DNA of 64,000 nucleotides from Penelope pileata (taxonomy: Eukaryota; Chordata; Aves; Galliformes; Cracidae): positions 1,319,466-1,383,465 of the forward strand of contig WBMW01000797.1 of NCBI GenBank assembly GCA_013396635.1. The letters run 5' to 3'. Numbering within the stretch: the first letter of the stretch is position 1; every line of letters starts with the position of its first letter. The notes under the pieces were generated by a model, which saw only the letters and a list, made by a program, of their open reading frames with translations, made no database searches and was not told the DNA's origin. Below, in pieces: positions 27,421-40,854 of this stretch. The position numbers and the translations under genes are program-made.

Positions 27421-29879
27421 GTAAGAGTTGGATTTACCTGGTTAAATCAGTACTGAAGCCCAATTCCCCACTCAGTGCTTTCATCAGAAGACGCAAACAT
27501 TTCCCCATATACCTGATCTGAAATTCTGGAACTATTACTATCTCCTGTGCTTTGCCTATAGCTCAAACTATCAGGACGTTCTCAGCTAAGAGCAGCCCTC
27601 AGTAGATCCATCAATGGAGATACCTATCTGAAAAGGGACAAAGGAGGAGGAGAGGCACTTGGAAATGCAGTCTCTAGCTTCATTAGGTTTCCTGACTGAC
27701 AGAAGTGGAGGAGAAAAGATTTTTATCCTGCCTTTCTCTGTTTGTTGTTCATTTATGAAGATGTCCTGCATGAAGGAAAAATCTTCCTTGCAAACTCTTA
27801 GAATAAAGATATTAATCTTCTTGTTACTCTTGTAGGAGAGAATATTTTTCTTCCTCCCACAGAGTGGAGTCAGGAAAAATCAAGTCAGAGTACCAGCTTC
27901 CAGGTTTCTGCTATTTTGTATCACGCAGTCTCATATTCAAGAATGCAGTAAAAATCCTTTCATTCCCTTAGCAGCAGATTCTCAGGTACATCCAATCCCA
28001 ACATCTAACCCCTTCTTTGTCTAATAATGATCTCCTGATAAACTGGAACTAAGACTATTAGGAAATGGAAAAAAAATTATTTGATTCCAAGTTTGACAAA
28101 GACTTTGCAACATCTCAGTTCTTCATTGTTCAGAAACAACAAACTTTTTTTCCAGATAGCTCAATTTGGATTCCACAAATATGTGTAATAGTAAAGGGAG
28201 AGTGGCTGCAACAATAGATAAAAGATTTGACATAAATGTATCTGCTTGCAAAGTTTTAAAACAAAAATGTTGGTATTTATTTCCTGTGCTAGCATTGCTT
28301 CTGGAAGCAATTTTCTTGAATCTGGGGAGACTGAGTGGAAAAGAAAGGCAGTAGTTAGGTAACCAATTGTGTTTGTGATAGAATAAAAAGTGAGTTCAGA
28401 ATGGGTTCATGAAGGATTAAGGAAGCTTGCGGTAACTGCTAACAGGGACATTAGAAATTAATCCTGACTCTAAATGTTAAACAAAAGGCTCTTCTGCACC
28501 TTTGATAGGGGACAGCATAGACCCTCCTATACCTGTTTGTAGCCCTGTAACTGATTCAAATAAGTCTGATACGTTTTATCAATGGCACAATCTTGAAATA
28601 AGCGCAGACGACTTCTAAAAGAAGTCTGCAAGTCTTTCTCTGGAACACTCACTTTTTTGTTTGTGTGCCTGCTATCTCTGCTGTTCAAAGTCTGTTAAAC
28701 TTATGGATGTTTTACTGTTATTTAAACAGACTAGTCTTAATCTACTGTCACTGCAAAAAGATTATATATATAAACGTACTCATTAGCAAGAGCTAAAACC
28801 TTTTTACAACCCCAGTATTTAATTTTATCCTCAACAATACCTTTCCACTATGTGTCATCTGCTGATACAAGCAAGAGTTGTGGGAACATTCCTCCTGGGA
28901 CTGAAGTGCTTTAGACAGAATATTGGTTTTCTTTGTGAGTAATAAAGACAGAGGAACACAATGTCTAATCAAGCTTTGGAATTTCTAATAGATTTTCAGC
29001 TTAATCAAAACACCTTTCATGAGCTTTTCATTTTTGATGGGAGCTTAATATACATAACCATGATATGATGGCCCTCCAGTGCCTTGGAAAGGGTTAAAAA
29101 TGTTCCAGCAACAGACAAGTTAATTCTGAAGTAATTCAGAAGTAAACTGCAGGTACACCTATATTGAAATGACTCAACCCTCAGCCTTTCAATTACTCAC
29201 TGAAAGCATAAACAGATTTAGCTTAGCTACTTTAGATTCACGGCATATAAACAAGGGCTCAGGTAAGGACCTGCTCTCTCCCCCAGCATGTTTCTCTGAC
29301 GTGTGTCATGTAAGAGTTTGTCTGCTCGTCCTCCCTGAGCTGCATCAGGGAGGTGATGTCCCCAGTGCAAGGACTGGGAGATGCTGGTTCCAGGGTACCG
29401 AGGCTACAGTGCAATATGGAGACATTTGCAGAGCTCTGCTTTAGTGGAACTGCAGCCAAGAGCAGCAGGGAAGGAGACTGCAAGCAAACCAGCCTTAAGC
29501 ATCCTGCTGTGGCTCATGCTCCAACACATATCTCTGTGGCTTCAGTAAGGATTTGAGGTGCAGAAAGATTCCGAGAGTATGTCTGAAGAAAATAAATAAA
29601 TTTAGAACTACGGAAAGTTCAAATAAGATATGTAGCCCCGTAGTTAACTGCTGAACATTCCCTGACTGTAGCTTTTAGTTAAGGAATCCTAAAGTCAGGA
29701 ATGTTCTATGGCACTGATAATATATTTGTGCACTTTCAAATTTCTGAGTTTTTTTCTTTTTTATATTTTAGCTTTTTTTTTTTTTAATTGGAACATAACT
29801 GTTTCAGTTCAGATTAGGAAGAATATACTTGGAAATATACTTGCCTAAATAATTATAAATTTGTAAGTGTATTTCTTTG

Positions 29880-29945
29880 CATTATACAAATATATATTAT
29901 ATTTAATTATACATTTATAATTATTTAAATTCCATTTTTATTATC
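29880..29945. repeat. AT-rich low-complexity stretch
   Basis: Almost pure A and T with repeated tata and ttaatta words. No gene or element is recognisable. Confidence 0.7.
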
Positions 29946-30095
29946 TATTAAGAACATGCAATTATACAGATATAATATAGATCCAGTTACCAGTGGATTA
30001 GCACAATCAGAGAAAATTTCTTTGGTCTGTTGAACACAGCTATATTTCCTGAAGAGACTACCTCTGTTTCTTGATAAATATGAGAAATATGAAGG

Positions 30096-30121
30096 AGAAA
30101 AAAAAAAAGAAAGAAAGAAAA
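30096..30121. repeat. A-run and (GAAA)n
   Basis: About eleven A followed by several GAAA units; simple sequence. Confidence 0.85.
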
Positions 30122-30368
30122 GGTGTCGGATTTTTTCTTTCACACTGGCAAACACTGTCTTGAAATGGAATTGTAACTCCAGCATAAACTAATGAAATCA
30201 ACAATACGAGTTGCATTACGTCTCTCCTGACTGCCTGCTTAACTTGTTCTGCTGCTATAGAGGTTTTCTTCTAATTCTTGAAATATAAGAAATCTGAGAA
30301 AAGGATTTAGGTAATGCTAACTCGTCTGGATTTTAGCAGATTTTCACTCTGCTTAGATTTTATAAATA

Positions 30369-30386
30369 CTATTTTAATTAAAATAG
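30369..30386. repeat. 18-base perfect palindrome
   Basis: ctattttaattaaaatag equals its own reverse complement. The centre TTAATTAA is the type of site bound by paired homeodomains. It stands in AT-rich DNA, so chance is possible. Confidence 0.6.
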
Positions 30387-30999
30387 ATTATATTGGAGAT
30401 TATTGGATCAGTAGATTAGTGGAATTTATCATTCTTAAACCTCTTGAACCTGTAGATGCATAGGTAATTCGTAAAAGGGGAAATAAGAAAATAAGGAAAA
30501 GGAAATAATTTACCTCATACTGTACCTAATAATGCCAATTTTATGCTGAATGTGATTGTCCAGAACAGGTAAAATATGAATATTTTTATTACTTTTAGAT
30601 AAGTAATGCAATAAAGCCCATGTTTCCTGAGAAATAGCTAAGCATAATGAAAATAATAAGGAAAAAATGTACAAGCATTTTAAAGTTGGAGAATGGAGTA
30701 AAAAATACAGGGATGGTCAAATCCTCTGATAAATCCAGACAAGTATGAGTAATCCTTCTGTTTGAAGGATTCCATTTTCTGTTCAGAGCATTCTTAAATA
30801 ACAGTACAGGATAGGCCTTAAGGGAAAAAAAATTACCCTGTGTATTGGTTGCAGTTAGGTAACATGGAGTGTTGGAATAGGTAAGGCATGGATACATGGT
30901 TCAGTTCCTGTGGAGAGAGAGGGGAGGGAGGGACTGGAGTGCCCGCCCGCTGACCAGCTGTGCGCAGGGAACTCAGCAGTAGACAAGGATCAGGTTGGG

Positions 31000-31546
31000 G
31001 TTGCTGGAGAGTCTTGGCCAAGAAAGTTCATGGGACCAAACAGGCTGCATCCAAGGGCGCAATGAGAGCTGGCCAATGTCCCTGTGGGGCTGCTCTGTCA
31101 CTTTCAAAGAAGTCCCTGGTGAGTGGAGGGAGTTCCATCTTCAGAAACAGTCAGAAGGATGATCTTGGTGCTCCAACTAGTTCCTCCCTGGGAAGATCAA
31201 GGAGGGAGCCCTCTTAGAGCATATTTCTGGGCAGATGAAGGAGAAAGTGACTGGGAACAAGCAGCTGCTGGCTTTGGAGACAAGTTCCTGGCATTGGTGC
31301 TCAGTGGGAGGATGAAAGGCATTAAAGCAGGAGAGGATATAAGGATATGCATGTATATAAGAAAAAACTTCCTCACCAGGAGGACAGACCAGCAGAGAAA
31401 CAGATTGTGCATTCTCAGCTCCCAGAGGATTGCAAGACCAGTCTGTATAAAGTCCAGAGGAACCTTGTCTGGTCTCAGAGCTGACGTTGCTTTGAGCAAG
31501 AAGTTGAACTGGAGATCTCCTGAGATCCCTTTTGCCCTAATTCTGT
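31000..31546 (+). mobile_element. Eroded CR1 LINE fragment
   Basis: The first part contains 'gctgcatccaagggcgcaatgagagctggccaatgtc' type sequence, recognisable as an internal piece of CR1 ORF2, and the last part has the CR1 3' region, with aacttcctcaccagg, then ttgaactggagatctcctgag and a closing attctgtgatt near 31540. The pieces are closer together than in a full element, so one or more internal deletions have occurred. Plus-strand open frames (141 codons from 31123) and a minus-strand frame (183 codons, 31197-31748) run through it and are by-products. It is more diverged than the CR1 at 2730. Confidence 0.65.
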
Positions 31547-34500
31547 GATTCAAAGAAAGGTACAGAATGGTCAAAGGAGTCTGAAAGGATGAATTTCCTT
31601 TGAAGAAGCTGTAGAAAAAGAATTGAACTAATGATATTTCTAGAAACAAGTGAGAGAAGAATTTTATTCTGTACTGTTTTAGTCCATTGATATCCAAAGG
31701 GCAATTTGAAGGCAAAAGCAGATAAAAGGGAGGTGAAAAACAAGGCAACTGGTTGTGCAGATGTTGTCTCAGTCTAATCTGCTGTGTGAGGAGAAATAGC
31801 TTGCAAGGTACAGCCTGTGCGTTGCTTCTGATGTGACTTCTGATAATATTTTTAAATTGTTTCTAAAACAGGTATGCTTAATTCAGCTGCAATTTTCAAG
31901 AAAAAAGAAGACTTTCTCTGTGGGTAGTGAAGCCAATGTATTTGTTACCTCAAAAAGGCTTTTTAAAAGCCTTCAAAATTTTGTACAATGTGGATTTTTT
32001 TTCTGCGCTATTATAATGTCTCACTTAAAAACAATTGGAGCGATTTTTAAGAAGGTTATAGAGCTCTGAGTGAAAAAGCATGGCAATGGCAAGCGTTCTT
32101 CAATGGGACGGGAAGCTGGTCCATGTGGCAGATGATCTGCAATGAGCAGAGTTAATCAAAGTGTACCTCAAGTTTAAAGGCCTATACTTAAATAAACTAT
32201 TGTATTAGAAACAGCTCTGAAGTCTAAGAGTGGTGGAGGTACCATTTTTCAGAAGCAGCAGTGTTGTTCTTTAAACTGCCTAATCCTCTTTGACTCTTCA
32301 TTCCTTTGTCATCTTTTCCGGCCTCTTGTTGATCTTCTTTTAAAGAGCCAAAGTAGGACAATCAAAAGGATAGTTATCAGAAGGGGACAAGCAAATTAAG
32401 AAAGAGAGAGGAAGTCAGGCAAGAGGCTGGAACTAATGAAATTTGAGTCTTTTCCTTGACTGTGGATTAGATGAGGAGCCCTTGGGAAGTCTTCTGCGTT
32501 TTGTTGTTCGCCATCCGTTCAATGACATGGTTATACTGCATTACTACAAAGACATTGTAAGGATAAATACATTAGTGATTATGAAGTACTGAGGGCCTAC
32601 AAGTCTAAATAATGAGACAGGTAGGAAAAACAACCCCAGTAGAAACAAAACAAACAAAGGGGTGTGGGGGGGAGGTAGGAAGCAGTGATGGTAATTATAT
32701 TGAAAGAATACAAATATTTATTGACCTATTTCATCTACAAGAACAAAATTGTTTTTACTAGTTCACAGCAACTGCATGGTTTGCAACAGTTCTGAGGGTT
32801 TTTGCTGTCCTAATCTATTAAGCTTTTAAATTATTTTAATATCTCTTTTGCTTTTTGTGAAACTCTCTGCTCTGGAGAGTCTGTTCCAAAAGAGTGAATC
32901 CCAAACTCTCATTTCTCTACTTGACCTGAGAGGACAGTCTCCTCAGGAAATATATAATCTATTCTTTACAAAGCGAAAAGGTGGCAGAAGTTATTTGCCT
33001 GATGGACAGTCGCATTATTCTGGGAATGTAAAACGGACCTTCAGTAAAAATGAATTTTGCAAATTACTTTAACTGCTACTGCATATTCTTTGGTTTTGGT
33101 GGGTTTTTGTTATTATTTGCTTAATTTTTACAAGTTGTGTATACCTGTGAATACTGCTTAGGTTTTCCCCTCATAATTTTTTACAGTGTTCTTAGAATTT
33201 GTCTATCTTAATGTTAATAGCATACCTGTTAGTCGGTCCCTTGGCAAGGTGTTGGTGATGATTGTTTGCACTTAGGAAACTGTTAATAAGATCCACTTAA
33301 AATACCTTCTGATATTCTGACCATTTCGTGTCTATTGTTGCAAGGTCACACTTGTCTCTGATTTTTGTCTGCAATTTGGAGGTACAATTAGTGGGGAAGA
33401 AAATTTTACATAATCAGTGAAAGACTCAAAGCACAGAATTTAGAAATCTACCTGAAAATCTCAGCTATGTAAATTTATTCTCTGTGTTCCTACGTGATTA
33501 TGCCCATTAAATTGTTAGTGCCAGTAAAGAGACTATTAAGAGATTTGGCTCAAAGTAATATTGAATCTTTTGGCTGTCCCATCATGATGCTTGAAAAGCT
33601 CTGAATCCCAATCCCATGACGTCAAGTGTGAATTTCTATTTCATTTACATGGGTGTGTGTGTATTTGTGGTAAAAGAAGCCCTAGAGTCTCATGGGGGTG
33701 CCTCGAAGCACACTAGGTTTTGCTGATGTATTTGCTGCTTACTTCCAGATCAGTGACAGGTAGCTTTTGATAAGCTAGTATAGAAAAATAGAGATAATGG
33801 GTTCAAAACCTAACAACTTTGTTAAGAAACACTCTGTGCCCCCTGTTAGTGAAGATACATGCTGTGGTTTGTTAAGGCAGGAAGAAAAGAAAACTCCAAG
33901 TGTCTAGAAAATAAATCTCCTTTTCTTCAGTGTCTTCATGTGTTGCTAAGAAAAGAAATACTACTTATGTAAGACTAACAGGTATTGCACACTTCTTGAT
34001 TTTTTTAATTTTTTTTAAATAGGTAATTTAAACCACAGTCATTGCTAGTTCATAGAACAATGCATGTAAAATAAGATTTTATAATATACCTTCCAAAAAG
34101 GAGCGAGGAGTTTTATTCTTTTTGATAAGGAAATTGTATGTTTCCAAAGAAGCGTTGCGTTGCAACGCAAAAAATACCTGAACATTACTTCAACACCATT
34201 TCCTGATGTAGACATCAGAAGTGATTGAAAAGAATGTGGGATGCACAAAGCTCTAGTTCACACTCTACCGTTATTTTTGTTTCTATAGTTTTGTGAGTGT
34301 TCTCTTTTTTTTTGTTTTCTCTTCTCAAATATGTGGTGGCTGTTAGTTCTCCCCAAATGTCTTTTATGACTGCCCATTGACATCCATAAAAAGATGAAGG
34401 AGGTTGTAGTTGCACAGAGTAAGGTCTACAGTGGTTTTCATTGATGAGAATGCCATTAAAAGAAAACAGCAAATAAACAGGAAACAAAGAATTCTGGAGA

Positions 34501-34569
34501 GCTGACTGAACTGACTTAGTGTGGGATTTTCTCCCTCAAATTGCAATTAATGAATTAAAAAAAAAAAAA
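31547..34569. other. Unique sequence, no gene seen
   Basis: AT-rich sequence without supported genes. It includes a G-run near 32664, AAAC repeats near 32645, a short GT run near 33652 and a 16-base CpG-containing palindrome at 34155-34170. An A-run ends directly at the left edge of mariner copy C. Confidence 0.55.
34155..34170. repeat. 16-base perfect palindrome ttgcgttgcaacgcaa
   Basis: The sequence equals its own reverse complement and holds CpGs in a CpG-poor setting. The inner GTTGCAAC looks like two abutting RFX-type half sites without the usual spacer. Function is not shown. Confidence 0.65.
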
Positions 34570-35083
34570 GCTCTGAAAGTAATGCCTCCTATTTTATGAT
34601 GTTGGCCTACAACATCAGAGACAGATGTTGGTGAGATGGCAGTAGAGGTAGAACCTTCCCACCAATATTCCATTCCGTGTTGTTGCTGTGTGACAGATGG
34701 CAGCAGAGGAGCACTCTGACCCAATGGCGTCTGACGTGAAAGTGTGAATGAAGCAAAGGTGTGGCACTGAATTCCTCCATGGCGAACAAATGACACCCAT
34801 TGACATTCATTGACACTTTGTGAACACTGATGGAGACCAAACAGTGGATGTGAGCACAGTGTGATTCAACAGTGGCAACAGCAACAGTGGGGTTCCACTG
34901 GTGCAGACGTATATGAGTGCAACATGCAGGCTCTTGTTCATTGCTGGCAAAAATGCAGAGCAAATGGTGGTGACTGTGTTGAAAAATAGTGGTTTGTGGC
35001 TGATAATTTGCTCTATCAAACAGTGTTATTGTGCTCTTTGTTGTAGTTTCAACGGAAATAAATAGGAGGCATTTGGAACAACC
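34570..35083 (+). mobile_element. Mariner-type non-autonomous transposon, copy C
   Basis: The left end reads gctctgaaagtaatgcctcc directly after an A-run, so the first bases of the inverted repeat are lost or altered. The right end reads ggaggcatttggaacaacc, lacking about six bases seen in other copies. Near 34904-34980 one frame translates to VYECNMQALVHCWQKCRANG followed by a few residues and a stop, which matches the C-terminal end of mariner transposases. The region before it carries a decayed helix-turn-helix part. The catalytic middle is missing, so the copy is non-autonomous. Confidence 0.85.
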
Positions 35084-38000
35084 TAGGAAGCATGTCTGAA
35101 GCCTAGCCACCGAGAAAAGCAATCTCTTCCTTGAGGAACTTAGATGTTATTTTTTCAGTTTAAATGAAATGCTTGTGATTGTATGGATGATTGAAAGTCA
35201 GTAGCCTCCAGCAAAGGTTTATTTATTAGAGATCCAGCTCATCCAAATTTGTATATCTTCAAGTGTGATAAAGGGAAGTCTTAAACCACTGTCTCGTTAC
35301 TGCTCTTTCTCTGGTATAGGGGATAATAATTTGACAATAACTATCTTGTGCACAAGGGCATTATGAAATTTATTCTCTTAAGACATATTTCTTATTTCAC
35401 ATCTGTGAAATTAGATTAGATACATCTCTGTGGAAACTGGAATAGTTATGCCTTCCCCAAACCATCTTTATAACTTAAGAATCGATTCTGTAAGGTATCT
35501 CATGCACCAAAAAAGTGCTAATTATTACTGTGTTAACGTACATACAGACATTTTTTCTTCCCCTCCCCAACTGAAAATATAATGAAATATAAAGACATAA
35601 ATGGGTTGTTGGCACATCTATATTTTTGATATATAATGTCATCCTATACATGAAACAGAAAGGAGCCCTAAGATTTTACGTGTAAATAAATAACACTAGC
35701 TCATACTGAAGCATGTGAACTGGTAGCTGTTGTTTCACCTTGATGTCAAAACATTTCAGTTCACACATCCAATATGTGTGTATCCAATCAGTAATATACA
35801 GCTTAGAATATTGAATGAGGATGGCAGAAAACCAGTATATCTGTCCCTCCTAAAGGTCAGTCTTCTTTCTTCCTTCAGTTCCCTGTGATTGTTTTTCCAT
35901 CTGTAAACTGCAGTAATGATGCTTGTCTCTTTTGCCAAAAATAAAACATAAAAATCAGACTTGTGGATGAAAGTATCCTAGGAGTCAGCTGTTACTGTGC
36001 TGATAGTAGTATTGTAGATCATTTAAGGGTAGACCTCATTTTCAACAAGACAAGGGCTGAATGAGCCAACTTCGTTTCAGGCTTTGAGAGCATCAGGAGA
36101 CAGAAAAACCGTGCTTCCAGCTACTGTTCAGGTCCATCATGTTGTTCACTGGCCAAAAATGTAGAAATCTTTGATTATTGTGCTATTATTAACTTAAATT
36201 TAAGGACTAGGAGGGTCCAGTGGAGGAAAAGGTATATAATTATCTTGCTGGAAGATTGCTTTAATTAAATTCTCCCAACTGAGACCTGTCCCCATTTTTC
36301 AAGTGAAGCATGCACTGTAATCGGTTACATTAACATTCCACTTGCTTCTCTGCAGATGACCATGAAAGCAAGTACATCTCAGTTAAGCTGTGCTTCCATG
36401 TGGGACAGTTCTTCCTGAAACCAGTAAAGTCATCACTTTTCAAATTTCCCCAACCTGTTTAGATATCAGCTGATGCAGCCAATAGGAAGCAAAGATATTG
36501 TACATTGCAGATGTTTGTCAACACCCACTTGGGCATATACAAGAAATTACATTCTTAGGCTCATTTTAATTGCTTACCAAGTGGAGTGCTACAATAGCAG
36601 AATACTGGAATATACATGAAGAAGGCAGCTTCGTTGACTCCCACTTCATTATCTTTTTAGTCATTTGGTGAAATCTCATGGAGAAAGAAGGACTCAAGTC
36701 ATTCTGAAACTTTACAAACTCAAGATCTGTGTGAGCAGCAGAGGATTTATATTGAGGAATCAAGAAGTACAAATCAACATCTATGCTGTAAAGCCTGATA
36801 GTCATACCTGGGCTGCTAGCTTTACTTTCATCTGTTTTCACATGTGACTAAAATTTTTGGGGTGGAAAAGAACATCAAGCAAGTGAGTCAAGGTAAAAAC
36901 ACATACACCTCTACAAGTATGTATTTTAGCACTGAACTTTGTGCATATTTACAGCCTCCTTGTTGCATCCAAAAGTCACACTACCAAGAAAGTAATACAA
37001 GATAATGAAGTGCAAGAATAATTCTGAATCATTCTCAGTATATTGAATTTTCAAAATAAAGTAATATTTTTTTCAGTATCTCAGTGATTCGGGCCTGGAA
37101 AATAACTAAATACCATGCAGAAAGACCTTCTAGTGTTAATGGTACATCTTTGAGGACTTAAGAATGATTGCTTGTGGATTGTTTTAGAGATCTGGCTAGA
37201 GGACAGTTATTGGTTGTCATGCCATTTTGTAACCGTAGCAAACTGTTGGGAACCCAAGAAATGACTGGAAAATTGAATTCATATGCAATATTTTTTAACT
37301 ACTAGGAAATGACCTTAGTTCCAAAGCAGTTATTGCAAAACCACCACTGACAACAACAAAAAACAAACAAACAAAAAATCCCAGCAACTAAATTCAAAAG
37401 CTGTATACTCCCAACTTCCATTGATTTATGAGCATATTTACGCCAAATCAGTCATCTAAGAGAAGAGACTTTGTCATTCACCAAACTTAAGTCTGTATGT
37501 TTAAACCCTTATTTTGGAATCCTTGAAAGTCACAACTAAACTCAAAGAACTGAAGATTTTTTTTAATTTTGGAAAAGAGGCTTTGATCTTCTCAGTTGTA
37601 CACAAGCATATAGAGTATATGGACTGCTTTCAGTCTCCACTGTCAGTCTAACTCCATGCTTGTGATTGTAGTCATGATTCAGTGTACCAGCTTGTATATC
37701 CATACAAAGCATTACTACTAAGGGAGTTTTAGTTGCACTTTGCCTAATTATTATCAAAGTTTGAATTCGATCAAAGAAAAAGCTTGTAATGCAATGACTT
37801 TTAAAACACAGCTCCTGTTCAGCTATCAATCCTTATCCATTTTGAAGGACACCTTACGGATATAAATTATGAGGTCTGTCAGGGGAAGGTTCATAGATAA
37901 ATGGTTTCAGTCACTGGAATATCACTTCCTACAGGACTCACTGCTGAGTAACAGTAAATTGTGGAGACTAAAGAAGTTTATAAAAGCCAGACCAATTCAA

Positions 38001-40309
38001 TTACCTCACTTCTGAATAGATAGCAGCATATGCAAAAGCCAAGGGTATGGTGTCACGTGACAGGTTCACAAATGTCAGTTTGACAATTACGATATGCTTG
38101 CTGATTGGCAATGTGATAAAATCTAGCACTAGTATAAACCTGACTGGCTTTAAAACAGTAGAGCTTTTTTTTGAATGTTATATAGCCTCATCCAACATAA
38201 TACATAAAAAGGCAAAACGAGAAAAGGAAAAAAACAACAGCCTTCAACTTAAATAAGCATTTTTTTTCTACCTTGATATCATCCAATATCTGTATTGTGA
38301 TAGCCTAGACCTTTGGCAGTTCCATCATTTGTGATCTCTTGCCTTAAATTCTCTTATCATAAAGAGTGTACTGGCACAATTCTGTCTTTTTCTGAAATGC
38401 TTGATCAATCTCCTTTGAAATACACATTGTAAGAAGTAAGATCTCAATCATTTTTGCATAGCTGTCACCTCTGCTTGTGGCCATTATGTTAAATTGTTCC
38501 TAGCCTCATTTCTAAAGCTTGGGAAACATATTTCATCTTCCTTTAACTGTGAGCTAAGTGCTTGTATGTCTATCTACGGTTGTATGGGAAGTATTTCTGA
38601 ATGATGAAAGAAACAATCCCCTTAGTGCATGACTGTTCCCTTACTCACAGAAAGATCTTGAGATAATTTCCTTGGATACTATTCAACATGTACCTCAATG
38701 TTTTTATTTTCAGATGTTTAAATTTTTATTTATCTTTTAATGCAGAAGAGAGTGACATATCCTACTATTTGTTAAGAATAATGCTGGGTGTGTGTGTGTT
38801 GAATTTCCAGCTTTTTCTATTCAGAGGTGCAGCTTTAGTCTCATAAAGATGAAATATCTTCATATGCAGTAATTATCTCAGGATTACATTGGAGGATCAT
38901 AGATTTGATTTTCCCCAAATGTGGCTGGACTAAGTAAATCTAGTTTGTAATATCAAGGACAAAAATGAAATCTACATAGGATCAATTCCATCATTACATA
39001 TTTATTTAACAGTTTTGCTGACACAAAATTTTCTGTGCACATTTGGTGAATTTGTTTTTCTTCTTCAGCAGCTTGGGCAAATCATCATCTACTAGATATA
39101 CATGGTTTACAAATAGAGGTTAGAGAAAGACAAATCAAACAGAAGGAAAGCAAATTTCTTTTTGATAAAGATGGTTCGATTCAGTTTTCTTGAATGATTC
39201 AGTTACAGGTTTAGTTCATTCTCACAGAGGAATAGTATATTTATTTTTATTTTGCAAGCATTTCCAAAAGGAAGGAATGTAATCCATCAATAATGACTTA
39301 GCTTTCTGTTTTTTCTGATACTTAGTATAGCTGAGTAATCTGGAATGAGTGTTTTCGTTCTACTTTAGCTCTAGAAATTTTCATTATCCTTTTCTTCCAA
39401 ATGGGAACTTTGTTCCATGTGTAAGGATGGCTACTCTTCCTGTTCTTTTGCTTTTCTATTGTTTCTGTTTCTTCTGTTTGTGATTTTGCATCAGACAAGC
39501 AGGTGTATGTAATACGTTCTTAAAGTGCAATACAAATTTGATGATTTGCCTACATCTGGACTTCACCCACAATTCCTGCCCCAGAAGGCAAGGCAAAAAG
39601 GTTGTTGTCTTAAACTTGGTGCAGATAGGAAATACTAACACCGAGGCAGCATTCTGATCAGATATCAGATGCATAGCCAGAGTAAATCAGCACATGTCCA
39701 AAAATATTCTACATAGCAACTGTTTGCATATTTACATAGTTGATCTTTGCTATGTTGATGAGGTCTGGGGCCAATAGAAATGTAGCCCCAAACCTGTCAG
39801 TGGAGAACTGTACATAGTTTCTGAATACCAATACAAATGGATTTTGCATAATCACCTGAATTAGAAATTTGACCAAAATTCTTTTTTTCCTTATCTGCAT
39901 AAATCAGATATTTTTGCAATTCAAGTGCTGAGTTGTTTCATTTTGAAAACTGCTGAGATATTTTCAGTCAGATTTGTCTTTTTTCTTCAAAACCTGAAAT
40001 ATACTGATAGTTTTTGCGGAAGTTCATAAACAAATGAATATGAGTGCTCAGACATGTATGACAGAGAGATGTATGTTCACTTAAAATTCCTTTTAAAAAT
40101 TGCACCAATATTAGGTAAATGAACAGGTACTGTTTCTTCTTATCCATTGTGGGCACAGGTTTGAAATCATGTCTCATCCTTTTGTTTCAGGAAATACTAC
40201 TTCTGTTGTAACTTGGAATAACCATTAGTATGTTATTTTCTAAGGGGATACTTTCTTTTGCAAATAGAAGTTGTTTCTTGTTACAAATCTTCACAAGATT
40301 CATAATGTC
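35084..40309. other. Unique sequence, no gene seen
   Basis: No supported gene or transposon. Short simple repeats occur: AAAC units near 37354 and GT units near 38788. Open frames are at most about 91 codons without recognisable domains. Confidence 0.55.
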
Positions 40310-40394
40310 TCTTGCTTTCTTTTCTCTCTCATACCCTAGGTGAGATATTTTGTCCTTGAATTGTTTCCTAACTCCATTTAAAAAAAAGCTCATG
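40310..40394 (+). other. Candidate recursive splice site with cryptic exon
   Basis: A long pyrimidine run (tttcttttctctctcataccctag) ends in AG at 40338-40339 and is followed at once by GTGAGA, so acceptor and donor abut, which is the layout of a recursive splice site. A second donor, atg|gtaagc, lies at 40394/40395 and would define a 55-base exon (40340-40394), as in vertebrate recursive-splicing exons of long genes. No host gene is identified. The motif is strong, but one such hit in 64 kb can be chance. Confidence 0.3.
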
Positions 40395-40854
40395 GTAAGC
40401 CCACACCATAATACATTTTCAAAATCGCATTGAATCGCCCACCTCAAATGACTCAACGAGTAGGTAGCAGCCCAGTCATTTCAAGTGGCTGTTTTCCAAA
40501 TCAGTGATTACTTACCACATTTCACTGTGGGCTGACTTTCTCCTCATAAAAGGTATATTTTAGAGCCTGAAGACAAAAAGTAACATCAGTCTCAGAGTCT
40601 TGTATCAGAAGTACTATTGCATTCCTATTGTTAAGCCCTGAATGGCAGTATAGACATAATAAACTTCACTATCACCCTCAAAAAACACCTGTTTGATGGG
40701 GTTGAAGGCCTGGAAACGAAAATAAACATCCTTGTGCATAGATATAAATCAACAGTTTAAAATTTGAAAATGTCAGAAACTCATTGAAATCATTTCAGTT
40801 GAGCATTTGCCATACTAATGCACGGTAATATATTGGAACACCTGTGGCAATTTT

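Larger units (their letters stand above)
22079..30999. other. Unique sequence with possible regulatory elements, no gene seen
   Basis: No supported coding gene. It contains an inverted repeat (22313-22369), a candidate conserved element (22740-22930), short TG/TA microsatellites near 23345 and 26905, a possible six-base microexon (27415-27420), AT-rich DNA at 29880-29945, an A/GAAA tract at 30096-30121 and an 18-base palindrome at 30369. Short open frames such as 25428-25646 (minus) and 29169-29444 (plus) have no family signature. Confidence 0.55.

Noticed and set aside
31197..31748. 183-codon minus-strand open frame and 141-codon plus-strand frame at 31123-31548
   Set aside because: Both overlap a degraded CR1 fragment; the plus frame includes CR1 3' sequence and the minus frame is antisense to it.
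34607..35122. 171-codon minus-strand open frame
   Set aside because: It is antisense to mariner copy C; the same antisense frames recur in copies B, D and F.
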